Positions 16,404-24,486 of a DNA stretch of 39,416 bases are shown here, piece after piece. The stretch is from Aneurinibacillus danicus. GTDB lineage: Bacteria > Bacillota > Bacilli > Aneurinibacillales > Aneurinibacillaceae. Every line of letters starts with the position of its first letter. Positions within the stretch are counted from its first letter, which is position 1. The notes beneath the pieces were generated by a model. That model saw only the letters and a list, made by a program, of their open reading frames with translations. It was not told where the DNA came from and did no database searches. The DNA lies in NCBI RefSeq assembly GCF_007991215.1, contig NZ_BJXX01000106.1, positions 1-39,416 of the forward strand. Direction: 5' to 3'. The position numbers and the translations under genes are program-made.

Positions 16404-17129
16404 CTAAACCCCTCTTGTCTCCGGGTCCCAAATGACTTTATGGATCTGTATATTCAGCCGGGCCCTGCCTTCCTGGGGCCGATAGCGAAGCAGAAGCTGT
16501 ACAAGTTCCGCAGGTGGCATCGTCTCCCATACCGGGCTGAACAGCGCAGTGGCACGAGTCGGATAACGTTCCAATATATCCAATGCATGGAAAAAATCAG
16601 CTTCATCCCCAACCACAAACTTGACTTCATCCTGCGCCCCTAAAAGCGAGAAATTCGGCAGATGCATCCTCGCCGTCTCCCCGCTGATAGGCAGCTTATA
16701 GTCCATCACAAACCGTACTTTGTCGGATGCGGCCTCGTCTTTTTCGCGTAGCGCGACAAATGGAAACAAATCCACGGCTCCGTTTGTTTCGATATGGATG
16801 TCCCATACTGAGGACAGGTGCGCCAGATGATACACAAGCGCAAGCGATTTATCGCCATGCATTAACGGCTCGCCACCGGTCAGGCAAACGACGCCGTGGC
16901 CGTAAGACTCCACCCGCCTACTGATCTCATCAATGGTAGCGGTAAATTCCGGCTTCTCCGGCGCGTAGCTGTATGGCGTATCGCACCATGTGCAGCGAAG
17001 ATTGCAGTTGAACACGCGCACAAACGTAGTCGGGTACCCGGTCATTTTCCCTTCGCCTTCCACCGTCTCGAACAGCTCTACCATTGGAAGCTTCCACTCT
17101 TTGTTGTAAAGCTCGGTGATACTACTCAT
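16404..17129 (-). CDS. queE: 7-carboxy-7-deazaguanine synthase (radical SAM)
   Basis: 241 residues. The radical-SAM cluster motif is C42-x3-C46-x2-C49 (CNLRCTWC), and the SAM-binding LTGGEPL is at 83-89. QueE rearranges 6-carboxy-tetrahydropterin to 7-carboxy-7-deazaguanine. Its ATG lies 8 nt inside the end of queD, with GGAG at suitable spacing, so the two are translationally coupled. Confidence 0.95.
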   Translation of the reverse strand: MSSITELYNKEWKLPMVELFETVEGEGKMTGYPTTFVRVFNCNLRCTWCDTPYSYAPEKPEFTATIDEISRRVESYGHGVVCLTGGEPLMHGDKSLALVYHLAHLSSVWDIHIETNGAVDLFPFVALREKDEAASDKVRFVMDYKLPISGETARMHLPNFSLLGAQDEVKFVVGDEADFFHALDILERYPTRATALFSPVWETMPPAELVQLLLRYRPQEGRARLNIQIHKVIWDPETRGV

Positions 17130-17601
17130 CGCTCTCCATCCATTCCCGCTTTAGTGTCGCATAGCTGGTCGGGGTTTCATAGAGGACGAGCTCTTCAAGC
17201 CGTGTACCACGCTCTCGAAAGCCCCGGCGGACAATCTCCTGGTCCAGTTGCTCCCATATCCAAACAATCATATTCTCCGCCGTTGTGTTCATCGGCGGCA
17301 GTACTTCGTTCAAATACTTATGGTCAAGCTGCGCTTTGATGGTATCTTCATACATTTGCTTGATCTCTCCAAAGTCCACGCAGATGCCAATGTCATCGAC
17401 AAAACCGCTCACGGTAATCACCAGTTTATAGGTGTGTCCATGCAAGCTCTTGCACTTGCCTTCATATAGGTGAAGGTGGTGTGCGGAGTCAAACGTAAAC
17501 TCCTTGGTCAGCGCCACGCGACGGCTGTGGTAGCGAAGCTGCTCCGGCTGAATGTCTTCGTGTATACGCTGCACTTTACGTGGAATTTCAAATCCGGACA
17601 T
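17122..17601 (-). CDS. queD: 6-carboxy-5,6,7,8-tetrahydropterin synthase
   Basis: 159 residues from the ATG at 17601, which follows GGAGGGAACATT; the longer open frame upstream runs through the leader hairpins and should not be used. Zinc ligands are the SAHH histidine and HGH (H54, H56); C50 is the likely catalytic cysteine. The enzyme makes 6-carboxy-tetrahydropterin from dihydroneopterin triphosphate, the first committed step to queuosine. It is the first gene of the operon, and its leader carries a probable preQ1 riboswitch. Confidence 0.95.
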   Translation of the reverse strand: MSGFEIPRKVQRIHEDIQPEQLRYHSRRVALTKEFTFDSAHHLHLYEGKCKSLHGHTYKLVITVSGFVDDIGICVDFGEIKQMYEDTIKAQLDHKYLNEVLPPMNTTAENMIVWIWEQLDQEIVRRGFRERGTRLEELVLYETPTSYATLKREWMESDE

Positions 17602-17640
17602 AATGTTCCCTCCTATACTCTGGTTGCAGGCGAACCCCGG

Positions 17641-17670
17641 AAAAGGAAAAGGGCGCCCAAAGCGGCGCCC
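17641..17670 (-). terminator. Second terminator-like hairpin in the queD leader
   Basis: On the minus strand GGGCGCC (17670-17664) and GGCGCCC (17657-17651) pair around GCTTTG and are followed by TTTTCCTTTTCC. It stands between the riboswitch terminator and the queD ribosome binding site. Why a second strong hairpin is present is unclear. Confidence 0.55.
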
Positions 17671-17690
17671 CGTGCTCTGTCTCCATCTAC

Positions 17691-17721
17691 AAGTAAAAAC
17701 AAAAACCCCCTGCACCAGGGG
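17691..17721 (-). terminator. Riboswitch-controlled terminator of the que operon
   Basis: On the minus strand CCCCTG and CAGGGG pair closely (with GTG in the loop) and are followed by GTTTTTGTTTTT. The arm CTGGTG can instead pair with CACCGG of the pseudoknot just upstream, which would form an antiterminator. Confidence 0.75.
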
Positions 17722-17741
17722 ATAAAATAGACAATACTCCG

Positions 17742-17778
17742 GTGGTGTTTTTAACGTTGGTTTCGCCACATAACAACG
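17742..17778 (-). promoter_or_regulatory. Probable class-I preQ1 riboswitch aptamer
   Basis: The leader folds as an H-type pseudoknot with the exact order of a preQ1-I aptamer. Stem 1 is CGTTG (17778-17774) with CAACG (17759-17755). Stem 2 is GTGG (17769-17766) with CCAC (17745-17742). The loops are TTAT, CGAAAC, and the A-rich TTAAAAACA. A cytosine directly before the second strand of stem 1 is in the position that pairs with preQ1 in known aptamers. A terminator follows, and queDECF lies downstream. Ligand binding would fix CCAC, free the terminator and shut the operon down. The assignment is by architecture and context, not by a close sequence match. Confidence 0.68.
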
Positions 17779-17800
17779 ATTTATTCAATTGTACCTAGGT

Positions 17801-17830
17801 ATTATAACGGACGTTCCATCAAAAATTCAA
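17801..17830 (-). promoter_or_regulatory. Probable promoter of the que operon
   Basis: TTGAAT (17830-17825), 18 bp, and a perfect TATAAT (17806-17801) lie on the minus strand at the very end of suhB. Transcription would begin near 17794, about 16 nt before the pseudoknot. Confidence 0.65.
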
Positions 17831-18608
17831 GCAGAAAATTATACAGATTCGGATTGGCCGCCAGGATGCTGCTTCGCTCGGCAAACGGAAGATCAGTACC
17901 GTCCAGCGCACTGATCATACACCCCGCTTCTTCGACCAGCAGCCGGCCCGCACCGTAATCCCACGGATTTAAGTTCAAACTGATATAAGCATCCAGCCGC
18001 CCCGCCGCTACATAGGCAAGCTCAAGCGCCGCTACCCCATAAACCCGGATGCCGCGCGAACGATGCGCCAGATGCTGCATTTTCTCCGAGAGACCGCTTT
18101 TCATTGCCCGACGGTTCCAGAACAGGCTTGTGGACAAAAGCGCTTCTTTCATTTCTTTGTTGCGCTTTACCTGAAGCGGTTCATCGTTAAGGAAGGCACC
18201 GCCGCCGCGCTCCGCGTAAAACATCTCTTCCCGGGTAGGATCGTAAACCACTCCTACTTCGCATACGCCTTTGTGATAGACGGCAATCGATATACAGTAA
18301 TTCTGTTGCTGGTGAACGAAATTGGTCGTCCCGTCAATCGGATCTACCATCCAAACCGTATCAAACTCGTCCGGTTTGCATGCAATTAATCCTTCTTCCC
18401 CCAAAATGCCGTGGTCAGGATATGCTTTCATAATCTTATCTATTACCAATTGTTCTACAGCCCGGTCGACGGAGGTGACCAGGTCAGACGCAGAAGATTT
18501 ATACATCACTTCCAGGGGATGGGCCAGCATTTCCTCAATCAGCTTGCCCGCACCGAGCGCACATTGCTTGGCCAGCATTCCCCATTCCTTGATTTCTGGA
18601 TTCCGCAC
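17802..18608 (-). CDS. suhB: Inositol monophosphatase family protein (SuhB-like)
   Basis: 268 residues with the Mg2+ site of the IMPase family: LGEEG (E71, E72), DPIDGTTNF (D89, D92) and LNPWDYGAG near the C-terminus. It removes phosphate from inositol-1-phosphate or a similar sugar phosphate. The start is GTG preceded by GAGAGG. Its 3' end contains the promoter of the que operon, so the two are adjacent but separately controlled. Confidence 0.9.
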   Translation of the reverse strand: MRNPEIKEWGMLAKQCALGAGKLIEEMLAHPLEVMYKSSASDLVTSVDRAVEQLVIDKIMKAYPDHGILGEEGLIACKPDEFDTVWMVDPIDGTTNFVHQQQNYCISIAVYHKGVCEVGVVYDPTREEMFYAERGGGAFLNDEPLQVKRNKEMKEALLSTSLFWNRRAMKSGLSEKMQHLAHRSRGIRVYGVAALELAYVAAGRLDAYISLNLNPWDYGAGRLLVEEAGCMISALDGTDLPFAERSSILAANPNLYNFLLEFLMERPL

Positions 18609-18783
18609 GATTCTCGCCTCTCACTTGGTTTCATATTCTTCTTTCTTAACTTTACCCCATTTGTCCAACCGGTATAAAGAAAATTTTTCTCAACAGACTT
18701 TTTCTATACTTTATTATGTTTTTCTCGCTTTTTTTAGCCAGTTGTGCTACTTTTCTGCTAAAGGAGACAAGGGGGAGAATAGA

Positions 18784-19488
18784 ATGGGTTTTAACTGGCA
18801 TGCAGCATGCGAGACGCATTGGAACAAAATGTCGGCCCACTGGCAGGCAAACAGCGAGGAAATGTGGGAGACAGGCAGCCGGAAGACGATACTGCCTGTG
18901 CTGACCCGATACATCCAGCCTGATAAAGGCCGGGTACTGGATGCGGGCTGCGGCGACGGATACGGCAGCGCAAAACTGGCGGAGCTGGGCTTTCAGGTAA
19001 CAGGGCTGGACATTTCCGAAGAAATGATTAAAAAAGCGGAGACAAGAATAAAGCCCGGACTTGCCCTTTCCTTCGTAAAGGCGGACTTGCGTAAGCTTCC
19101 GTTTCCGGAGCATTCCTTCCAGGCAATTATGGCAATCAATGTACTGGAATGGACCGATGACCCTCGCGAGATGCTTACAGAGCTCAAGCGGTATCTGCAG
19201 CCCGGCGGTTTGCTTGCGCTCGGCATTCTGGGACCGACCGCCGCACCGCGCGAGCACGGCTACCGGCGCCTGTACGGGGAAGATGTTGTCATCAATACAA
19301 TGATGCCGTGGGAATGCGGACGATTGCTTACGGAAAACGGATATGAAATCGTGCACCAGGAAGGCGTCTATAAGCGCGGGGTCACTCTTGAAATGACGGA
19401 GGCACTCTCCTTGGAACTCTGTCAGGCACTAAGCTTTCTCTGGATGTTTTATACGCGCCCAGTTAATGCCCGCCAAACTACAAAATAA
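18784..19488 (+). CDS. SAM-dependent class I methyltransferase
   Basis: 234 residues from the ATG at 18784, which follows GGGGGAGAATAGA; an open frame continues upstream but overlaps suhB antisense and has no site. Motif I is VLDAGCGDGYG (51-61), the acidic residue after strand 2 is D76 (GLDIS), and FPEHSFQAIMAINVLEW is the post-I region. A Methyltransf_11/25 fold is clear; substrate is not. A possible promoter (TCAACA, 16 bp, TATTAT) lies near 18690-18720. It stands alone between suhB (divergent) and a terminator. Confidence 0.85.
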   Translation: MGFNWHAACETHWNKMSAHWQANSEEMWETGSRKTILPVLTRYIQPDKGRVLDAGCGDGYGSAKLAELGFQVTGLDISEEMIKKAETRIKPGLALSFVKADLRKLPFPEHSFQAIMAINVLEWTDDPREMLTELKRYLQPGGLLALGILGPTAAPREHGYRRLYGEDVVINTMMPWECGRLLTENGYEIVHQEGVYKRGVTLEMTEALSLELCQALSFLWMFYTRPVNARQTTK

Positions 19489-19498
19489 GCAAAAATTT

Positions 19499-19530
19499 AT
19501 TCTCTCGTATTGCGCGGGAGAATTTTTTTT
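19499..19530 (+). terminator. Intrinsic terminator of the methyltransferase gene
   Basis: ATTCTCTCG pairs with CGGGAGAAT (one G-T pair) around a 7-nt loop and is followed by a run of T. Confidence 0.85.
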
Positions 19531-19606
19531 GCCTGAAAGCAACTTATCTACTCTCTAACCGTCTAACTCTATAACAGAATCTGTGAACTTTATGAAAGAA
19601 AGGAAC

Positions 19607-20131
19607 ATGCACACAATGAGGTGGCAACGTACTATCGCTGCGCTGCTTATGGGAGCGGGAATGCTTGTGGCCGGGACAGGCTGTTCCTCGGTGGACACCC
19701 GTTCTCCCTCTGCCCAGACAGCCGAAGTGAAAAGTTGGATTACCCAACAGATGAAAGTCAAACAAGCGTCGATTCATGAATGGGAGAAAGCGGCTGGCCG
19801 CGCCAACACAACGCCCGCCGATCATGCGATTGCTCGTCTTGCGATAAATATTCTCTCAAAAAATGTGGCTTCTCTTATCGCAGAAAACGGCAGCAACAAA
19901 CCCGCACTCCTGGCTAGCGTCATGAAGGAAGAGAAACAACAAGAGCAGACGGACCTGCCGTCGCTCGCTTCGCTTACGCTGGAAGAAAAAAGCCAGCTGG
20001 ACGGCGGCAAGACGATGTATCGTCTGGAAGGCAAAGTTTTTACCTCCGTCCCTGACAAACTCTACCCTGTCACTATTACCGTCCGTGTCAACAAACAAGG
20101 CGAAATCGAGTATTTCGAGATTAATAAATAA
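19607..20131 (+). CDS. Hypothetical lipoprotein
   Basis: About 174 residues. A signal sequence ends in LVAGTGC, a good lipobox, so the mature protein should be anchored on the outer face of the membrane. The mature part is helical and polar, then beta-rich (MYRLEGKVFTSVPDKLYPVTITVRVNK in outline). I do not recognise a family. The start is uncertain: ATG at 19607 has AAAGGA only 2 nt away, ATG at 19616 has it 11 nt away; both give a usable signal peptide. The stop codon is followed within 2 nt by the structured element at 20133. Confidence 0.7.
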   Translation: MHTMRWQRTIAALLMGAGMLVAGTGCSSVDTRSPSAQTAEVKSWITQQMKVKQASIHEWEKAAGRANTTPADHAIARLAINILSKNVASLIAENGSNKPALLASVMKEEKQQEQTDLPSLASLTLEEKSQLDGGKTMYRLEGKVFTSVPDKLYPVTITVRVNKQGEIEYFEINK

Positions 20132-20132
20132 G

Positions 20133-20324
20133 AAAAACTCGCGGTCGTTGCCGCTCGTCCTTTTTCCACATGGAAGATAAACGGCCGCTTTGTGACCCTT
20201 CGGTCGGACCGGCAAAACATCTAGGCATCTCGATGAGGGAGACAATTGCCGGTCTTTCCCTCCCTTAAGGGCCACACGCTCCACACGGAAAAAGCAACGG
20301 TCGGCATACGCCTCGCGAGTTTTT
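20133..20324 (+). ncRNA. Structured 192-nt intergenic element, copy 1
   Basis: The ends AAAAACTCGCG (20133-20143) and CGCGAGTTTTT (20314-20324) form a perfect 11-bp closing stem. Inside, CTTTTTCC (20160-20167) pairs with GGAAAAAG (20287-20294), and CCGGCAA (20209-20215) pairs with TTGCCGG (20246-20252) around a loop with AACAT, CTAGGCA and GAGACA. A second element with the same inner helices, the same loop sequences and nearly the same length lies at 24487-24677. The strand is set by the flanking plus gene, and a plus-strand U-run ends the closing stem. It could be a 3'-UTR RNA, a terminator-like element or an independent small RNA. I do not recognise the family. Confidence 0.6.
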
Positions 20325-20349
20325 TCACGCTTATAAAATGAAAAGAAAG

Positions 20350-20378
20350 AAAACCAGGCGCATCACACGCCTGGTTTT
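20350..20378. terminator. Bidirectional intrinsic terminator
   Basis: AAAACCAGGCG and CGCCTGGTTTT pair perfectly around CATCACA. The A- and T-ends make it work on both strands. It ends the minus-strand unit holding the broken threonine aldolase gene. Confidence 0.85.
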
Positions 20379-20386
20379 CGTTTAGT

Positions 20387-20878
20387 CTATTTTGCCAATT
20401 GCCCATGCAATAGACTCAAAATACGCTCGCCCGCCTCTTCGATATCCTCATCGGTGATGTGACGGTGGGTGACGAAGCGGATGATGCCTTCACCGAACGG
20501 AGACGCTTTGATTCCCGCTTCGGCGATCCGCTGCTGAAATTCGACTGCATTCAGTCCGGTTTCCGCTATATCGCACAACACAATATTTGTCTCTATCGTA
20601 TCTATATCCACATACAACCCGGGAACTTCGTGCAAACGCTCAGCCAGCCTGCGTGCCCGGGCATGATCTTCATGCAGACGCTGACTCATTACCTCAAGCG
20701 CGTATAATCCAGGTGCCGCCAATACCCCTGCCTGCCGCAGCGCCGCCTTCTCTTCCAGGCGGCGCACGGTCGGATCTTCGCCATATACATCGTCGCCCAC
20801 TTCAGCTTCATACATCAGTTTGCGCATCTCTTCGGTCGGTTTGGTCAGCGTATCGCTGCGAAAGTCAATGATGTTCAT
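20387..20878 (-). pseudogene. ltaE: Low-specificity L-threonine aldolase with large internal in-frame deletion
   Basis: The 163-residue frame begins with the classic N-terminus of threonine aldolase ([27 protein letters not shown]) and, after about residue 46 (LEEKAA), jumps straight to the C-terminal block [26 protein letters not shown]. Normal proteins are about 340 residues, so roughly 180 residues are missing, including the PLP-binding lysine region. The frame is kept across the junction (near 20740). It cannot be an active aldolase as read. The ribosome binding site GGAGAGGTGA and the 4-nt overlap with the gene upstream are intact, so the shortened protein may still be made. Confidence 0.85.
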
Positions 20879-21681
20879 TCTTCACCTCTCCTTTTGCTCC
20901 TCAACGGCAGTTCTTCGGAACGCGTTCGGCTTGGACTATAGTTCGGATGCTCTTCAATAATCCGGCGCATATTCGTAAGCCACGCGCTTATGCCTGCAAT
21001 CCTGTCTAAATCTTTATTAGTGAAGATGGTTCGCTGGAAATAAGGCTGTAATTCGTACATCCGCTCTTCTAAGTTGCGGTCAAATCCGTTCCACTTCATC
21101 ATCTGCCGCACTTCTTCATTGTTTTCCATTACGTCACAAATCCAATAGTATTGTGACTGATTATCACGGATCATCTCATACGCCCTGCGCTGGTCGCTCA
21201 CATATCGCTCTTCCAGCACCCACTGCCTCTCCCGCTTGCTGTATGCAAAATAGGCAAGGAAATGGATTACCGTCGCAAGAAACAGTGCCAGCGTAAATAC
21301 AAAGCCCATATAATACATCCAATCCGGCAGATACATCGAACTCAAAAGACCGATGCTCAAATGATAGCATAACGAGACGACCCAGCAGCCGATAATGATT
21401 GGATTGGGGCGGGTTAATCTAACTTCCTCCTTCTGTACAGGGCGCGTGGAGATGGTGGCGAACGCCTGCAGGTAAGCATCAAGGAAAATGACACTCAAAA
21501 AAAACAGCCCCGCCTCCAGACCGATCCTCTTCGTATAATCGGCCGGTACTTTAACAAAATAAATAAGGAGATAAAAAATGACTATGTACAGAAGCGAAAA
21601 CGCCGTCCATACCAGAGCACGTCCGCCTTTCTGCTTCTCTCTGCGCCGGCGGTACTTATCCACACGGGAAAGGGGTTCCAA
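20875..21681 (-). CDS. Hypothetical membrane protein
   Basis: 268 residues. A strongly basic N-terminus ([14 protein letters not shown]) is followed by four hydrophobic segments (about 22-42, 53-75, 95-115, 122-148) and a charged cytoplasmic half with [17 protein letters not shown] recognise no family. Translation appears to start at a TTG after GGTGAT. The stop overlaps the start of the ltaE remnant by 4 nt, so the two share an mRNA. Confidence 0.65.
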   Translation of the reverse strand: MEPLSRVDKYRRRREKQKGGRALVWTAFSLLYIVIFYLLIYFVKVPADYTKRIGLEAGLFFLSVIFLDAYLQAFATISTRPVQKEEVRLTRPNPIIIGCWVVSLCYHLSIGLLSSMYLPDWMYYMGFVFTLALFLATVIHFLAYFAYSKRERQWVLEERYVSDQRRAYEMIRDNQSQYYWICDVMENNEEVRQMMKWNGFDRNLEERMYELQPYFQRTIFTNKDLDRIAGISAWLTNMRRIIEEHPNYSPSRTRSEELPLRSKRRGEE

Positions 21682-21828
21682 GTTGCATCACCATCTTTCT
21701 CTGTCTTTCTGGTACATTCATGCTTTTTCCTTCAGTATAAGCCTTCAGCCTATTTCTTGCATACAACATTTGACCCCCTGGTCTAAAGGACGAAAAGTGT
21801 AATTTTCCGGTCCCCCGATACAGAAGAA

Positions 21829-21852
21829 CAGCCTCTACTTACGCAGAGGCTG
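21829..21852 (-). terminator. Possible terminator at the end of terC
   Basis: CAGCCTCT and AGAGGCTG pair around an 8-nt loop that contains the terC stop codon. The minus-strand tail (GTTCTTCTG) is only moderately T-rich. Confidence 0.45.
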
Positions 21853-22522
21853 CCGTTGTCGATTGTCTGTCTTTTTTCATTTTACCACTGATAAGAACGC
21901 CTGCAACTATAACGACAATGACAATCCATTTAATAACCGGATTTTCCGCAAAGAACGGAACGATGAATTTCTCGGTCACCATCATTTTGGCGGCAGTATA
22001 AGCAAGTACCCCTGCTCCAACATAGATAAGCTTCGGGAAACGATCCATCAGCTTGATAATAACCTGACTGCCCCAGACAACAAGCGGAATGCTGATTAAC
22101 AGTCCAAGCACAACCATACCGGTATGCCCTTGAGCGGCGCCCGCTACCGCTAACACGTTGTCGAGTCCCATCATCACGTCAGCAACAATGATGGTCCGAA
22201 TTGCCCCAAACAGTGAAGAACTGCTCTCTATATTCTCCTCTTCCTCTTCGCCAATCAGCAGCTTATATGCAATCCAGACAAGAATTGCGCCGCCGATAAG
22301 ATGAAGCCCGGGGATTTTCAAGAGCCAGACAACAAAGATTGTCGCCAGCGCGCGTATCGCAATCGCACCGACCGTTCCCCATATAATGGCTTTCTTCTGC
22401 TGTTCTTTTGGCAGATTGCGAGATGCGAGCCCGATTACAATCGCATTGTCACCGGCCAGCACCAGGTCAATAATGATGATGGAAAAAAGCATCGAGAAAA
22501 ATTGCGCAGATAAAAACTCCAC
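21839..22522 (-). CDS. TerC/YjbE-family membrane protein
   Basis: About 227 residues with seven or so membrane helices. Two copies of the TerC acidic motif are present (DLVLAGDNAIVIGLA and DVMMGLDNVLAVAGAAQGH), with a cytoplasmic acidic loop (EEEEENIE) between them. Family members act in manganese homeostasis, probably exporting Mn2+ or loading exported enzymes. I favour the GTG at 22522 (giving MEFLSAQ), since GAGGGGG lies 10 nt upstream, but only 1 nt from the ATG at 22531. A yybP-ykoY riboswitch precedes the gene, which strongly supports a metal role. Confidence 0.88.
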   Translation of the reverse strand: MEFLSAQFFSMLFSIIIIDLVLAGDNAIVIGLASRNLPKEQQKKAIIWGTVGAIAIRALATIFVVWLLKIPGLHLIGGAILVWIAYKLLIGEEEEENIESSSSLFGAIRTIIVADVMMGLDNVLAVAGAAQGHTGMVVLGLLISIPLVVWGSQVIIKLMDRFPKLIYVGAGVLAYTAAKMMVTEKFIVPFFAENPVIKWIVIVVIVAGVLISGKMKKDRQSTTAASA

Positions 22523-22587
22523 AATGACCATGCCCCCTCATTAAAATCACACTTTAAAACAACGCGACAAAAGTTAAAAACCTCTCT

Positions 22588-22633
22588 AAAAAACACAAAA
22601 AGACCTATGCCGAGAAAAAACGGCACAGGTCTT
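22588..22633 (-). terminator. Expression-platform terminator of the yybP-ykoY riboswitch
   Basis: On the minus strand AAGACCTGTGCCG (22633-22621) pairs with CGGCATAGGTCTT (22612-22600) and is followed by TTTGTGTTTTTT. One G-T pair interrupts an otherwise perfect stem. Confidence 0.85.
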
Positions 22634-22657
22634 GCTTCCAACATTTGCATGTTGTCG

Positions 22658-22732
22658 ATAGAGCCGGGGTCCCCGCCGAGGTTCCCGTAATGACGACACT
22701 ATCGTTCTCAAAGCTACTCCCCTATGGGCTAT
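22658..22732 (-). promoter_or_regulatory. yybP-ykoY (manganese) riboswitch aptamer
   Basis: The minus strand carries the two signature internal-loop sequences of this class, AGGGGAGTAGC and GTCGTCATTACGGG, closed by ATAGCC and GGCTCTAT. A terminator and a TerC-family gene follow, the standard target. Members of the class bind Mn2+ and allow read-through when it is high. Confidence 0.9.
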
Positions 22733-22746
22733 TTTCTTATATATAA

Positions 22747-22774
22747 GATATACCGCATCACGTGTGCATGTCAA
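22747..22774 (-). promoter_or_regulatory. Promoter of the riboswitch-terC unit
   Basis: A perfect TTGACA (22774-22769), 16 bp, and TATATC (22752-22747) on the minus strand, about 10-15 nt before the aptamer. Confidence 0.6.
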
Positions 22775-22814
22775 TCAATAAATTAGTCGACTGCACAAAA
22801 TTAAGCGGAAACAA

Positions 22815-22843
22815 TTGAACCGGCAGTCCGTTTATCATACGAT
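22815..22843 (+). promoter_or_regulatory. Possible promoter of the metallopeptidase gene
   Basis: TTGAAC (22815-22820), 17 bp, TACGAT (22838-22843), each matching four of six consensus bases, about 43 bp before the ATG. Confidence 0.4.
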
Positions 22844-22885
22844 AAAAGGAAGAAGCTATCATCTCACGAAAGAGAGGATTCGATT

Positions 22886-24475
22886 ATGCCATCTGTCGAT
22901 GCATTTCTCGCTCCGCGCCTCAAACAGGTAGAAAATCTGTCCAAGGCAGCCGCGGAAGCCTACTGGCAGGCCACGACCACTGGAGAAGAGAAGTACGAGA
23001 AGCAATATGTAAGATACCGTCAGGATCTGATTCGCCTATTCTCCAGCAAGGACGATTATACACATCTTAAAGAGCTGCTTGCCGATCAAAAACTGCAGCG
23101 TGACCTATTGTTGTACCGCCAGCTTGTGCTACTCGAGCACGAATATATTCCGAATCAACCAGATGCCATACTGCTCTCTGACATCGTACATAAAGAAAGT
23201 GAGATTGAAAGTGAATTCACCCGCTTCCGTGCCTCGTTCGACGATAGAATCGTATCGGATAATGAGATCCAAGATATTCTTCAGAACGCAACCGACTCTA
23301 CGCTTCGCCGCAAAGCGTGGGAAGCAAGCAAGCAAATCGGAAACCAGGTGGCCGAGCGTGTAATTGAACTTGTGAAACTGCGCAACCGTGCGGCACAGGA
23401 AGCCGGATTCAAAAACTACTATGCCATGTCATTAAAGCTTCAGGAGCTGGACGGACGGAATCTGTTCTCCATTCTTGCTGCACTGGAAGAGAAAACGACG
23501 GAGCCGTTCCGGCGCGTAAAACAGAAGTTGGACGAAGAACTGGCGCGCAAATTCGGTATTTCCACGGATGAGATCATGCCGTGGCATTACGCAGATCCTT
23601 TCTTTCAGGAGGCTCCCCCGCTTGAGAGCGCCCAGCTGGATCCGTATTTTAAAGGCAAGAACATTGTCGAAATTACAAAGCGCTTTTTTGCGGACATCGG
23701 ACTTGAAGTGGACGACATTCTAGAGCGCAGCGATCTGTTTGAACGTCCGAACAAAAATCAGCACGCATACTGCATCGATATCGATCACAGCGGAGACATT
23801 CGCGTGCTGGCCAATATTCGCGACAACGAGTGGTGGATGAGCACTATGCTGCACGAACTCGGACACGGCGTGTATGATAAATACATCGACCGGACGCTTC
23901 CGTATCTGCTGCGTACGCCTGCGCATACGCTTACCACGGAAGCCATCGCCATGTTCATGGGACGCCTGACCAAAAATCCGGAGTGGCTAACACTGTATGC
24001 GGACGTTCCGGAGCAGGAGACGAAGGCACTGAAACCTGCACTTGAAGAATACCTCAGTATGAGCATGCTTATCTTCGTGCGCTGGGGCCTGGTGATGGTG
24101 CATTTCGAACACGAGATGTATCATGATCCGGATCAAGATTTGAATGCGCTCTGGTGGTCATTGGTCGAGCGCTTTCAACTGGTAAAAAAACCAGAGGGCC
24201 GAAACGAGCCGGACTGGGCCGCAAAAATTCATATTGGAACCGCCCCGGTATACTACCAGAATTACATTTTGGGCGAACTGATGGCCTCTCAGCTGCACTT
24301 CATGATACTGGACGAACTCAGAGGCGATTCCTATCTGAAAAAGAAAAGCACCGGCTCCTATTTAATCCGGCGCATCTTCCATTCCGGTGCCCAGGTTCCC
24401 TGGTATGAGCTGTTGAAAAACGCCGGCGGAGAAGGATTGAATCCCGATTACTTCGTGAAGCAATTCGTGCGCTAG
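22886..24475 (+). CDS. M2/M3-type zinc metallopeptidase
   Basis: 529 residues, helical throughout, no signal peptide. The zinc site is H323-E324-x2-H327 (HELGH), with E352 in TTEAIAMFMGRL 25 residues later as third ligand, the spacing of the M2/M3 (ACE/thimet-like) peptidases. Such enzymes trim peptides in the cytoplasm. The family has angiotensin-converting-enzyme-like relatives, so dipeptidyl carboxypeptidase activity is possible, but specificity cannot be read from sequence. GAGAGGA precedes the ATG. The structured element at 24487 starts 11 nt after the stop. Confidence 0.88.
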   Translation: MPSVDAFLAPRLKQVENLSKAAAEAYWQATTTGEEKYEKQYVRYRQDLIRLFSSKDDYTHLKELLADQKLQRDLLLYRQLVLLEHEYIPNQPDAILLSDIVHKESEIESEFTRFRASFDDRIVSDNEIQDILQNATDSTLRRKAWEASKQIGNQVAERVIELVKLRNRAAQEAGFKNYYAMSLKLQELDGRNLFSILAALEEKTTEPFRRVKQKLDEELARKFGISTDEIMPWHYADPFFQEAPPLESAQLDPYFKGKNIVEITKRFFADIGLEVDDILERSDLFERPNKNQHAYCIDIDHSGDIRVLANIRDNEWWMSTMLHELGHGVYDKYIDRTLPYLLRTPAHTLTTEAIAMFMGRLTKNPEWLTLYADVPEQETKALKPALEEYLSMSMLIFVRWGLVMVHFEHEMYHDPDQDLNALWWSLVERFQLVKKPEGRNEPDWAAKIHIGTAPVYYQNYILGELMASQLHFMILDELRGDSYLKKKSTGSYLIRRIFHSGAQVPWYELLKNAGGEGLNPDYFVKQFVR

Positions 24476-24486
24476 TTATAAAATAA

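Noticed and set aside
18322-18783. N-terminal extension of the methyltransferase frame
   Set aside because: It is antisense to suhB and lacks a ribosome binding site; the ATG at 18784 has a strong one and gives the normal start of the domain.
22435-22774. Two minus-strand frames upstream of terC
   Set aside because: They cover the yybP-ykoY riboswitch and its terminator, which explain the sequence.
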